Of a stretch of DNA of 64,000 nucleotides, positions 25,328-34,413 are shown in pieces (position 1 is the first letter of the stretch; each line of letters begins with the position of its first letter). The position numbers and the translations under genes are program-made. Under the pieces are notes generated by a model. The model searched no databases. It had not been told where the DNA came from and was given only the letters and a program-made list of their open reading frames with translations. Source of the DNA: Aureispira sp. CCB-QB1 (GTDB lineage Bacteria > Bacteroidota > Bacteroidia > Chitinophagales > Saprospiraceae); assembly GCF_000724545.1 (NCBI RefSeq), contig NZ_JHBV01000029.1, positions 1-64,000 on the forward strand, in the 5' to 3' direction.

Positions 25328-27175
25328 TCATCGCTTAATCAACTTTCGTTGAATACGTTGATCGTTCATCGTCAATGCAACAACATAAGTAGCAGTTGGG
25401 ATATCTTCCAAATCTAGTTCAATCTTATTCAATCCTAAAACTGTTCTTAGAGTACCTTCTTTTATCGTCTGTCCAACAATGTCTTGAATTTCATAAGTCA
25501 GTTCTGCTTCTGCATCAGCATCAAACTCTACAAAAAAGGTTCCTTTTGTTGGGTTAGGATAAATTGCAACGCCTCCCAAATTATCATCTCCACGAGACAA
25601 GACAACGGTATTAGAATATTCAAAGCTTCCATCTTGAGTCAATGATTTTAAACGATAGTATCTAGAACCTATACCAGGAAGCACATCGGTATAACTATAA
25701 TTAGTTAAAGAATTTCCATTATTTAATGCTACTGTTTCTGATAAGACAGCAAAATCTATCCCATTAGTAGAACGCTCCAAAACATATCGGTCTACTTGCT
25801 TTTCGTCTTGAACCTCCCATGTCAAAAGATTATCTACATCATTCTTCACTCCACTAAAAGAAACTAATTTGGTGTTTAATAAAATAATAGAAGAGCTAAT
25901 TGTAAACAAATCGGCTCCTTCTGTATCTACGATAACCAAGTAAACTTCACCAGGGTTTCCTGTTGTTGTTAAAGTCAAATCCCCTAGAGGCAAGCCAGAT
26001 GTTGCATTGGTTCCCACATCATTACAATCAACAAAACTACCACCAGTAAACGTTGGGCAAGCAGCATTTACTGGTCCATACAGAGCAGCTTGTACTCCTG
26101 TTATGCCTGCACCAGCTCCTGACACCAAAACATTTAATATAGATGGTCCTGTGGGAGCACATTCTACGGTGTAAAAAATAGGCTGTTGAGTTAAGTCCAT
26201 CCCTCCAGAACAAGGAAATCTACCATAAACACTTCTAGCCGCTGCATACTGTTGCAAATCATCCCCAATAGCATTAGGGCGAGCATTAATTGGTCCAGGA
26301 TTATAACTTGGCACACAGATATTATTAACAATCTCTGAGAAAGTACCGCCTCCATTTGTAGCACTTTGAGCACCTATACATCCCGATGTATTCCACCAAT
26401 CTACGGTCGTACTAATCCCATTTCCTGATGGTTGCGTAATTGGCGTAATATTCAAATTCATTCCTACAAAATCAATACAAGCATTAGAACACTCTGCATC
26501 GGTGGTTGTCGTCCATGTTGCGCCCACACTCAAAGGATTGCCATCATTAGTATTAAAATTCAAACCAAACAACTGGCAATTGGCTCCTGCCACTGCTGCT
26601 GAATAATCTTGTAATGGAAAAATTCCATTTGTTTCCATAGCAACAACAAGATCATTACAAACCAAGCAATAGGTTTGAGTATGCCCTGTGGTATTATAAT
26701 TCAAGGCCAAAGTATTCAACGTATCTATCTCACAAATTGTCATCTCCTCACACACCACAATTGGACAGCCCGAGCCATAAGGTAATGAATAATCCAAACA
26801 ATTATTCACATCATCATTACCATAAACCTCTACATTAAACCAAGGCTGCCCCACCACTAACAAAGGGGCGACTGCTGCTGATTCATTATTATCATAATTA
26901 ACAGCATATAAATTATAAAATCCAGCTGGAACAGCCAAAAAGTCGGGTGTTGGGCTCGTAGCAAAAATATTTCCTTGATTATCTACTAGGACATATACAT
27001 GCGTATACAACAGTGGATTTGCTGCATTGCCTGTAGGCGGAGTTCCTTGTACGATTCCTGTTATATTATTAATAAAGTCACATTGTGCTGTAGCAGGTTG
27101 ACTAAAAAGTCCACACAAAAGGAATAATGTTCCTATGCTAAACAGTTGACAATGCTTTGTTATATAGCTAGTCAT
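25328..27175 (-). CDS. T9SS-sorted secreted protein of unknown function
   Basis: 615 residues: signal peptide (about 1-30), a long Cys-containing beta-rich region (about 31-430) without a recognised catalytic motif, an FnIII-like stretch (about 445-530; LLTWEVQDEKQVDRYVLERS...YYRLKSLTQDG) common next to sorting domains, and a type A T9SS sorting domain (about 537-615; VAIYPNPTKGTFFVEF, QDIVGQTI, TATYVVAL). It starts 25 bp after the stop of the gene at 27201-28601 and is almost certainly cotranscribed with it. Confidence 0.9.
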   Translation of the reverse strand: MTSYITKHCQLFSIGTLFLLCGLFSQPATAQCDFINNITGIVQGTPPTGNAANPLLYTHVYVLVDNQGNIFATSPTPDFLAVPAGFYNLYAVNYDNNESAAVAPLLVVGQPWFNVEVYGNDDVNNCLDYSLPYGSGCPIVVCEEMTICEIDTLNTLALNYNTTGHTQTYCLVCNDLVVAMETNGIFPLQDYSAAVAGANCQLFGLNFNTNDGNPLSVGATWTTTTDAECSNACIDFVGMNLNITPITQPSGNGISTTVDWWNTSGCIGAQSATNGGGTFSEIVNNICVPSYNPGPINARPNAIGDDLQQYAAARSVYGRFPCSGGMDLTQQPIFYTVECAPTGPSILNVLVSGAGAGITGVQAALYGPVNAACPTFTGGSFVDCNDVGTNATSGLPLGDLTLTTTGNPGEVYLVIVDTEGADLFTISSSIILLNTKLVSFSGVKNDVDNLLTWEVQDEKQVDRYVLERSTNGIDFAVLSETVALNNGNSLTNYSYTDVLPGIGSRYYRLKSLTQDGSFEYSNTVVLSRGDDNLGGVAIYPNPTKGTFFVEFDADAEAELTYEIQDIVGQTIKEGTLRTVLGLNKIELDLEDIPTATYVVALTMNDQRIQRKLIKR

Positions 27176-27200
27176 AATTGTTTTTTTTCAAGTTTGAACA

Positions 27201-28601
27201 TTACCAATTTCCTGCATCTGCAGCACAAGGGGTTGGATTTACAATACCACAATTTGTCGCCGCAGTGTTTCCTGCTGCTGCTGTTAAAGTGATGTCCTGT
27301 ACCACATTGGCGTAATTTGTTACCACCAATACATAAATTTCACCTACAGCAACTCCTGTCAAGCTAACTTGCTCTGTTGGTGACGTGCTGTAACTACAAT
27401 CGACAGGAGCTGGTAAAGTTCCACAAGCTGCATTAGCAGCGGCAACATTAGCGTAAGGTCCCCAAATAGCAAAATCAATATCCGAAACAGCAGACAAATC
27501 AAATATTAAATTCCCTGCTGTCGATATTTCAAAATAATACCAAGATGGATTAGGTTGTGTCAACAAACAACCATAATCATTTCCGCCTGCTGCTGTTGAA
27601 CCAATACCCGCAGTATAACAATACGTGTTATCGGTACAAATTGGTTGAGCTTGCGCACAGCTATTTCCTCCCGCACCTCCTGCACATGGACCTGATCCAG
27701 AACCACCTCCATCGTGTACGCAAATATCAAATGTTCCATTGTTATCTCCGCCGTACTCCCATACTCTAATCCAAATAGTTTCTCCTGGCACCAAAGTATT
27801 TTGGTCAATCATTGCCATGGCTCCATTGGCACTATCATCATCATCACAATCTAGCTCTGTTAAAGCGCCACAAGTTCCTCTATAAATTGCCATTCCCCCA
27901 TCTGTAATAACGCCCGTATTGGTATCAAAAATCAAATGTCCTGAAGCAGGCACAGTTACTGTAAACCACACATCCGCACCGTTGTAATTGGCACAAGTTG
28001 GAACCGTTGTTCCTGCTGTTAAGCTTGAATTTCCTGCCCCTGCATTAGTAAACGTTGAAAAGTTACAAGCAGCACCTACAGTTAATGCTGTTGCCGTACA
28101 AGGCTCATCATTACTTGGTCCACTAGCTGCTGGGTTACCATCTACCACACAAATATCAAATGTTCCATTGTTATCACCTCCATACTCCCATACTCTAACC
28201 CAAAGCGTTGCTCCTGGTGTCAATGTCGAATTGTCAATCATTGGCATCAACCCATTCGCACTGTCATCATCGTCACATTCTACCAAGGTCAAGGAAGCAC
28301 ATGTGCCAGTGTAGATTGCCATTCCCCCGTCTGTAATAACACCCGTATTGGTATCAAAAATCAAATGTCCAGATCCTGGTACAGTCACCGTAAACCACAC
28401 ATCTGATCCAACATAGTTGGCGCATCCAGGCGCAGGCGCACCGGCGGTTGCAGTTGCTCCTGCTGTAGTAAAAGAGCCAAAGGAACAAGAAGTATTTACA
28501 GCTAAGGCAGAAGCACTACAGGGGTCATCTGCTTGTCCAAATGTATTTTGGAACATGAAGCCAAAGGCCAACAAAAAGAGTGTAAATTTTTTATAATTCA
28601 T
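27201..28601 (-). CDS. Secreted protein with two near-identical domains, lacking a sorting domain
   Basis: 466 residues: signal peptide (1-22), then two closely similar domains (about 23-165 and 166-305). Each contains WFTVTVP-SGHLIFDTNTG, MAIY-GTC and WVRVWEYGGDNNGTFDICV, as in pre-peptidase C-terminal-type or CUB-like beta-sandwiches. A third related domain follows (about 312-450, WYYFEISTAGNLIFDLSAVS). The protein stops at PCAADAGNW, where related proteins often continue into another module. No T9SS sorting domain is present, although its operon partner at 25328 has one. The two may work as a pair, or be halves of a once longer protein. Confidence 0.88.
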   Translation of the reverse strand: MNYKKFTLFLLAFGFMFQNTFGQADDPCSASALAVNTSCSFGSFTTAGATATAGAPAPGCANYVGSDVWFTVTVPGSGHLIFDTNTGVITDGGMAIYTGTCASLTLVECDDDDSANGLMPMIDNSTLTPGATLWVRVWEYGGDNNGTFDICVVDGNPAASGPSNDEPCTATALTVGAACNFSTFTNAGAGNSSLTAGTTVPTCANYNGADVWFTVTVPASGHLIFDTNTGVITDGGMAIYRGTCGALTELDCDDDDSANGAMAMIDQNTLVPGETIWIRVWEYGGDNNGTFDICVHDGGGSGSGPCAGGAGGNSCAQAQPICTDNTYCYTAGIGSTAAGGNDYGCLLTQPNPSWYYFEISTAGNLIFDLSAVSDIDFAIWGPYANVAAANAACGTLPAPVDCSYSTSPTEQVSLTGVAVGEIYVLVVTNYANVVQDITLTAAAGNTAATNCGIVNPTPCAADAGNW

Positions 28602-28681
28602 AATATTGGAATTCTATCATTCTTAATTAATTATTTGCTTAATAGCAAACTAGATTTACATACAAATTCAAAAGAACACAG

Positions 28682-29233
28682 TTATCGTTTCTTTTTTTCA
28701 AAGGCTTTTACATCCTCCAGTGTCAATGCAGTCCCTTCATAAATAATCTTATCTTCTAGATTATCAATATAAGTACGCTCTGCCTCTGGACGACTTTCGT
28801 AATCTTGTCTAGAAATAATTTTTATATTTCTGTCCCGATTAGAATCTAGCCATTTGGTTAATTTATATTTACGCTCTTCTTGTTTTTTTTCAGCACTTAC
28901 TATTTCAAGCTTCTTTGCTGTTGCATTTTCACAAATAGTCTTAAAAGAAACATAACTACCTTCTACATTTTTTGCTTCAAAGGCTTCCAAGTCCTTCTGA
29001 GTGACCTCTTGATCATAGATCAAAGTCTGTTTATTAGCATCCATAATTGCTTTTACAGAAGGTGACATTTGTTGGTACTCTTTTGTTGAGAGCAAAGTAA
29101 CATTGCCTTTATTCGCAATAAGCCATTCCTTAATGATTGCTTTCTTCTCTTGATTTTGAGCCGTCGCTGTCCAACTAGACATACAGAGTATCACTACCAA
29201 AGAGAAAAATGCTTTCGGGGTCAATTTTTTCAT
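28682..29233 (-). CDS. Exported small protein with an internal duplication
   Basis: 183 residues: signal peptide (about 1-25), then two tandem copies of a domain of about 55 residues. Copy 1 (about 31-87) includes IIKEWLIANKGNVTLLS, EYQQM, IYDQEVTQKDLEAFE. Copy 2 (about 122-180) includes LTKWLDSNRDRNIKIIS, DYESR, IIYEGTALTLEDVKAFE. I recognise no family. It lies 80 bp upstream of the gene at 28601 on the same strand and may be the first gene of that operon. Confidence 0.78.
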   Translation of the reverse strand: MKKLTPKAFFSLVVILCMSSWTATAQNQEKKAIIKEWLIANKGNVTLLSTKEYQQMSPSVKAIMDANKQTLIYDQEVTQKDLEAFEAKNVEGSYVSFKTICENATAKKLEIVSAEKKQEERKYKLTKWLDSNRDRNIKIISRQDYESRPEAERTYIDNLEDKIIYEGTALTLEDVKAFEKKKR

Positions 29234-30175
29234 TTTTACAATTTTAAGTTGAATAAAAATAATTAATACATATAGAGTGGTGTCCTTTTACACTCAACCA
29301 ACTTTTTGTTGGCGATAAGACTATAACGCCATACAAAATATCATTTTAGTTTTGAATCTTATTTAGAATTAGTCATAAACTCCTATACTTTTTTGAAGAA
29401 TTAAAAAGTCTTCTTAGAAACGTACAAATATCATATTCTAGTCTAATAAGTTACAATTAATTAACAAGTAAATATAAATTAATATCCTACAAAACAACAG
29501 TCAAGCCAAATATATGATCAAATAAAAATCAAAAATCAAAACATAGTTTTAACAAAAAGTGTTTTCAAAAAATACACATATCTAAGAAGATTTTTATCGA
29601 AAAAAAGTTTTCTAGTATCTGATTTCAGCTTTTTTTTGCAGAATAAATTCACAAAAACATTTCACTCGACATAAAAGCACTATAAAACAATTACATACCG
29701 AGTTTCCACTTTTTTATAAAATAACACTTTATGCTCTACACACTTTAGCACATCCTAACAACGCAACAAACATTTGAATTGTACAAACAACTCTATGATT
29801 AATTTTTAATAATTTTTATTTAAAAAAATTAAAAAAGACAAAAAAAAATATGCACAAAACTGATTTACAAAATACTACAAGACATTTTTAACCCAAAAAA
29901 AACTTTTTTTTATAGCAAAAAGTCTCTTAAACAAAAAAAAAGCCTTTTCTTTACAAGTAGCAATACCCCCAATAATAATATTTCACCAAATAACACTTTT
30001 ATGTAATATTATTTCATATTGCTTTCACCCCAAATAAATTGATCCCTAAACTCTCTAAATGCAAGAGATTTAATACACAAAAGGCCCCTCATTTATCAAA
30101 TTAGGCTATTTGTTATCTAAGGTTTCCCATTAAAAATTGTCTCTGAACTTTTTTTAACTTATTAACAAAGTCAAC
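29234..30175. other. Very AT-rich intergenic region
   Basis: About 940 bp with many A and T runs and no credible gene. It separates divergent transcription units and must hold promoters for both, but I found no exact TAnnTTTG box. No repeat or hairpin stands out. Confidence 0.5.
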
Positions 30176-30595
30176 ATGAAAAATTTTTTACCAAAACTAT
30201 TCGTAGTTTTTTGGTTCCTACATGGAACAACCTCATCCTTCTCTCAAACTGCCAACAATGCAGTAGCGAACAATAGCGTATATGCAAACAATCAAAAAAT
30301 TGAAGAAGTGTATGGTTCTCATTTTTTTGACAACAAGCAAGACTTGCTTCGGCATTTTCATCGCCTACTAAACCACAGAATTGAATACAAAATCCTTCCT
30401 TTTCGTTCAGATGAGAAATACACAAAACTTTCACAAGTTCCGTTAATGAACAAGCATGGTGAGCTCATCTTAGACAGAAACTTCAACCCCAACACTTTCA
30501 ATCCTTTACGGCACGATTTAAACTTCTTTTCAAAGCAAACTCAAATCTATAGAATTGACGATAGCGACTATATCCTTATCATCAAACCTCAATAA
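30176..30595 (+). CDS. Hypothetical exported protein
   Basis: 139 residues with a signal peptide (about 1-24, ending SFSQ). The mature protein is mixed and charged (VYGSHFFDNKQDLLRHFHRLLNHRIEYKILPF; ending RIDDSDYILIIKPQ). I do not recognise a family. Its downstream neighbour is separated by a palindromic element, so the two are probably independent. Called on signal peptide and codon pattern. Confidence 0.65.
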   Translation: MKNFLPKLFVVFWFLHGTTSSFSQTANNAVANNSVYANNQKIEEVYGSHFFDNKQDLLRHFHRLLNHRIEYKILPFRSDEKYTKLSQVPLMNKHGELILDRNFNPNTFNPLRHDLNFFSKQTQIYRIDDSDYILIIKPQ

Positions 30596-30617
30596 AATTC
30601 CCCTATTTTAAAAATAA

Positions 30618-30757
30618 TACTCCGTTGATTTTTTAGTTTTCCTACGAAAAACGTAAAAAAGCATCTTGCATTAGTTTGATTATCAGTCTTTTAGTGCAAA
30701 GGCTAATAAAAGTACATCTTACTGATAATCAAACTAATACGATTTTTCAACGGAGTA
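30618..30757. mobile_element. MITE-like palindromic element, copy 2
   Basis: 140 bp bounded by perfect 11-base inverted ends TACTCCGTTGA (30618-30628) and TCAACGGAGTA (30747-30757). Inside is a perfect 18-base inverted repeat (30670-30687 with 30721-30738) around a 33-base loop. It contains no reading frame. The right end is 20 bases from the ATG of the CUB/PKD protein, so the element could influence its expression. Confidence 0.7.
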
Positions 30758-30776
30758 ATGTTAAAAAGACAATATC

Positions 30777-33700
30777 ATGGATAAGTATATTTACTTCATC
30801 ATAGCAAATGTCATTTCGTTTGCTACCTATGCTCAAACCTACAACATGAGTAATGGGACGACAACTACCTGTTCAGGAACCTTTTACGACAATGGCAACA
30901 CGGGTAACTACACCAACAATCAGAACTTGACACATACATTTTGTGCAACATCTGGCAATCAGATAGAAATCAACTTTAGCTCATTCGACTTAGAAAACAA
31001 TTACGACTTCCTCTACATTTATGACGGTAATTCTACTACTGCCCCTTCTCTAGGAACCTTTACCAATACCAATAATCCAGGAACCATAACTAGTACAAGT
31101 GGCTGTTTAACAATTCGTTTCACCACGGATGGCAGTGTAACCCGTTCTGGGTGGACTGCTACAATTTCATGTATTTCTGGAAATTCAATCCTTATGTCCA
31201 ATAGTAGCACAACAACTTGTACTGGAACATTCTATGATAGCGGTGGTTCAGGAGGTAATTATGGTAATAATGAAAACTATGTCTATACGATTTGCCCCTC
31301 TATTACTGGCAATAAAGTAGAAGCAAACTTTACAAGCTTTAATATTGAGAACAATTATGATTTTCTAGAAATCTTTGATGGTCCTAATACAAGTGCCCCA
31401 TCCTTGGGGACATATACGGGAACATTGGGGCCTGGCTTGACTCAAGCAACTCCAAGCAATACAAGTGGCTGCTTGACCTTTAGATTTACAACAGATGGTA
31501 GCGTAACACGTTCTGGATGGATTGCTGCAATAAGTTGTTTTTCTAATTGCCAAACTATTACAGCGAATCTCAATAGCACGAGTCCTACCGCTGATGCAGA
31601 TGGAATTATCCGACTTTGTCAAGGTCAATCTGTGAATTTTGTAGGCAGTGGTACCTTTTCTAATAATAATGCAGGTGCTACTTATGCTTGGGACATGGGT
31701 GATGGCACAACAATAATGGGTACCAGCATCAATCATACTTATACAACATCGGGTAGCTACTCTGTTAATCTACTCATTACAGATAATGCAGGTTGTATCA
31801 ATAATAATGTATTTAATCAAGTTGTTCAAGTTTCAACTACTCCTACTCTTGCTACTGTAGCTGCTCCTGGTATTTTTTGTCAAGGAAATAGTTCTGTTGT
31901 AACAGGAACAGCAATTCCAACCGCACACATCACCAATTGTACTCCTCCTGTTAGTGGAACAACATTCCTACCAGATGGCTCTGGTGTTTCGTATACTACC
32001 TCTATCCCTGTCAATTGCTATGCCCCAGGTCAAACTATTACATCCGCTACAGATATTGTGGATGTTTGTTTAAATATGGAACATTCTTATTTGGGAGATC
32101 TTGAGGTAAGAATTATTTGCCCAAATGGCCAATCTGCCGTACTAAAATCGTATGCAGATGGAGGAGCAGGGACTTATTTAGGAGAAGCTATTGACGATTT
32201 AACTTCTGGTCCAGGAACGGGTTATAACTATTGTTTTACTCCAACTGCAACAACCTTACTAGTCAATGGTGCTACTACCAATGTGGGCAGTCCTGCTAGT
32301 GCCTCTATTGTGGCAGGGAACTATCAACCGACACAGTCTTTTGCCAATCTTATAGGCTGCCCAGCCAATGGAAACTGGACTATTGAAGTAACCGATAATT
32401 TGGCACAAGATGATGGATACATTTTTAACTGGGATTTGGATCTAGCCGCCACCTTATTTCCAACAGGTTCCTTTACACCAACTATTGTTTCAGAAACATG
32501 GACTCCCAGTCCTAGCTTAAGTCCATTGACTAGCAATACTGCAAGCATTACTCCAACAGCACCAGGCAACGCTTGTTATACCTATGAAGTAACCGATAAT
32601 TTTGGATGTACTTACAGTGATGTACTTTGTGCAACCGTCACGCCTGCTTCTACCCCTCCCGTATTAGCACCTGTTGGAGGAACGCTCTGCCCCAATACTT
32701 CCGTAACCTTAACAGCCAGTGGTGGGCAAGCTAGCTCAGGTTCAACAATCGAATGGTATACAGGTCCTAATGGAACTGGCACTTCTCTTGGAAGTGGCAA
32801 CTCACTAACCGTTACTCCTACCAACACAACCAGCTACTATGTACGTCGGGAAGGAGGATGCAATACAACGGCAGACGATATGGTTCTTGTTGACATAAAA
32901 GACTATATTTATGGCTTAGATGGTGCAACAACAAGTAATTATTGTACGGATAATACGGGTTGGCATCACTTTTATAACGGTAATGAAATTTTATTGTCCA
33001 TCCACGGTGATTTAAGTGGGGCTCCAGCAGGCTATCCAGAAATTACCATCCGAGACAACGGAACTTGGCACCAACAAAGTCAAGGACCTTTTAGTCCTTC
33101 TGCTTGCGCATTAACTGGCAATACTCCAGGAGAAGAGCGTTTTGAGATGGAACGTAGTTGGAATGTAGATTTTGGTGGAGGAACATTAATTCCTCCTTAT
33201 CAAGTCCGTTTTTATTACGAACCAACTGAACGGATTGCCATTGAGACAGCTGCCGCAACATGGGCTGCTACTTATGCCGCTTGTGGCTATACTTATAAAT
33301 ATCCCACTCCCAATGGTTTGTTTTGGTTTAAAAACACGGGTTCTAATTACAGCGCTCCTGATTATGATGGCACCCATTTGCCTCATACAACTGGAATTAC
33401 TAGCAACAGTATTAATTATGTCGAACTTTCAGGCATCACAAGTTTTTCAGGAGGAACAGCAGCCTTAATACTCACTCCTGACCAATCTTTGCCCTCTGAA
33501 TGGCTTTACTTCAAAGGAGAAACCAATACTAAAACTAACTTTTTGAGTTGGGCTACAGCATCTGAAATCAATTCTGATTACTTCAATATTCAACGAAGCA
33601 AAGATGGCATTTCATTTGAAACAATAGGAGCTGTCGCAGCACAAGGCAACTCTACTAATACGCACCATTATACTTTTGATGATAAAACACCATACAAAGG

Positions 33701-34049
33701 GATTAACTATTATCGTTTAGAATTAATTGACACTGATGGAGCTATAAGTTATTCCACTACCATACAACTAATTATTCCAGAAGATGGATTGGGGTACCTT
33801 TTCTATCCCAACCCTACTCAAGATGTTATTCATTACCAATATGAGGCATCCTCCAAAGAATTTTTAGAAATACAAGTTATTGATGTTTATGGCAGAACGC
33901 TCTCAACAAAATCATTTACGGCAACGATGGGGCTCAACACTGTCCCCATCCACTTGAACAGCTATCCCACAGGGAGTTACATGATTCGGGTACACCATTT
34001 AAACAGTGCCAATGTTCATACCGTAAAAGCCATTAAATCGACTTACTAA
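30777..34049 (+). CDS. Multidomain secreted protein: CUB x2, PKD, P domain, T9SS sorting domain
   Basis: 1090 residues. Signal peptide 1-19. Two CUB-like domains (about 22-133 and 138-258) each have TCTGTFYD, NNYDFL-I-DG and CLTFRFTTDGSVTRSGW. A PKD domain follows (about 262-352; YAWDMGDGTT). Next is a proprotein-convertase-type P domain (about 395-560; VCLNMEHSYLGDLEVRIICP, NWTIEVTDNLAQDDGYIFNW), then Ig-like and Cys-containing regions, an FnIII-like stretch (about 915-1000) and a type A T9SS sorting domain (about 1005-1090; YLFYPNPTQDVIHYQY). No protease domain accompanies the P domain, which is unusual because P domains normally follow subtilisin or metalloprotease domains. Likely a surface or matrix protein. 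It starts 20 bp after a palindromic element. Confidence 0.9.
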   Translation: MDKYIYFIIANVISFATYAQTYNMSNGTTTTCSGTFYDNGNTGNYTNNQNLTHTFCATSGNQIEINFSSFDLENNYDFLYIYDGNSTTAPSLGTFTNTNNPGTITSTSGCLTIRFTTDGSVTRSGWTATISCISGNSILMSNSSTTTCTGTFYDSGGSGGNYGNNENYVYTICPSITGNKVEANFTSFNIENNYDFLEIFDGPNTSAPSLGTYTGTLGPGLTQATPSNTSGCLTFRFTTDGSVTRSGWIAAISCFSNCQTITANLNSTSPTADADGIIRLCQGQSVNFVGSGTFSNNNAGATYAWDMGDGTTIMGTSINHTYTTSGSYSVNLLITDNAGCINNNVFNQVVQVSTTPTLATVAAPGIFCQGNSSVVTGTAIPTAHITNCTPPVSGTTFLPDGSGVSYTTSIPVNCYAPGQTITSATDIVDVCLNMEHSYLGDLEVRIICPNGQSAVLKSYADGGAGTYLGEAIDDLTSGPGTGYNYCFTPTATTLLVNGATTNVGSPASASIVAGNYQPTQSFANLIGCPANGNWTIEVTDNLAQDDGYIFNWDLDLAATLFPTGSFTPTIVSETWTPSPSLSPLTSNTASITPTAPGNACYTYEVTDNFGCTYSDVLCATVTPASTPPVLAPVGGTLCPNTSVTLTASGGQASSGSTIEWYTGPNGTGTSLGSGNSLTVTPTNTTSYYVRREGGCNTTADDMVLVDIKDYIYGLDGATTSNYCTDNTGWHHFYNGNEILLSIHGDLSGAPAGYPEITIRDNGTWHQQSQGPFSPSACALTGNTPGEERFEMERSWNVDFGGGTLIPPYQVRFYYEPTERIAIETAAATWAATYAACGYTYKYPTPNGLFWFKNTGSNYSAPDYDGTHLPHTTGITSNSINYVELSGITSFSGGTAALILTPDQSLPSEWLYFKGETNTKTNFLSWATASEINSDYFNIQRSKDGISFETIGAVAAQGNSTNTHHYTFDDKTPYKGINYYRLELIDTDGAISYSTTIQLIIPEDGLGYLFYPNPTQDVIHYQYEASSKEFLEIQVIDVYGRTLSTKSFTATMGLNTVPIHLNSYPTGSYMIRVHHLNSANVHTVKAIKSTY

Positions 34050-34413
34050 CACCTCAATTTATAAGCTTACAATTTCACAGAACTCATACCTCTAAAGGGT
34101 ATGAGTTTTTTATTTTAAAATAACTTACACATTTTATAAAAATACTGTATTTTACACAGTCCTTATACGATTTGCCTAGCACATTAAAACAATCCCCCTC
34201 CTATTAAACAATCACAGAGTAGTTCAAGGTTCGTTTGTTCAACTCCAAATCTCTTGTTTGATTAGCATTACTAATGCTTCTCTCTATAGTTCGTTGAAAG
34301 CACACAGCAACCTTTATTAGATTAATAATCAACAAACTACTAATTGAAACAACAAATGTTTAATACATTCTTTCACCCAAATATCATTTCAAAATAAAAG
34401 ATTAAAAAAAGCT
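34050..34413. other. Intergenic region with terminator and possible operator
   Basis: About 360 bp. It contains the terminator at 34081-34112 and, at 34265-34285, GCAT-N5-ATGC followed by TTCTCTC, like the motif at 3857-3878. It also holds the leader of the S74 protein gene. Confidence 0.5.
34081..34112 (+). terminator. Terminator of the CUB/PKD protein gene
   Basis: A 10-base stem AACTCATACC/GGTATGAGTT (34081-34090 with 34098-34107) and a run of Ts. Confidence 0.85.

Noticed and set aside
27175-27201. Sequencing frameshift joining the genes at 28601 and 27175
   Set aside because: The second gene starts with its own good signal peptide, so two proteins are the simpler reading.
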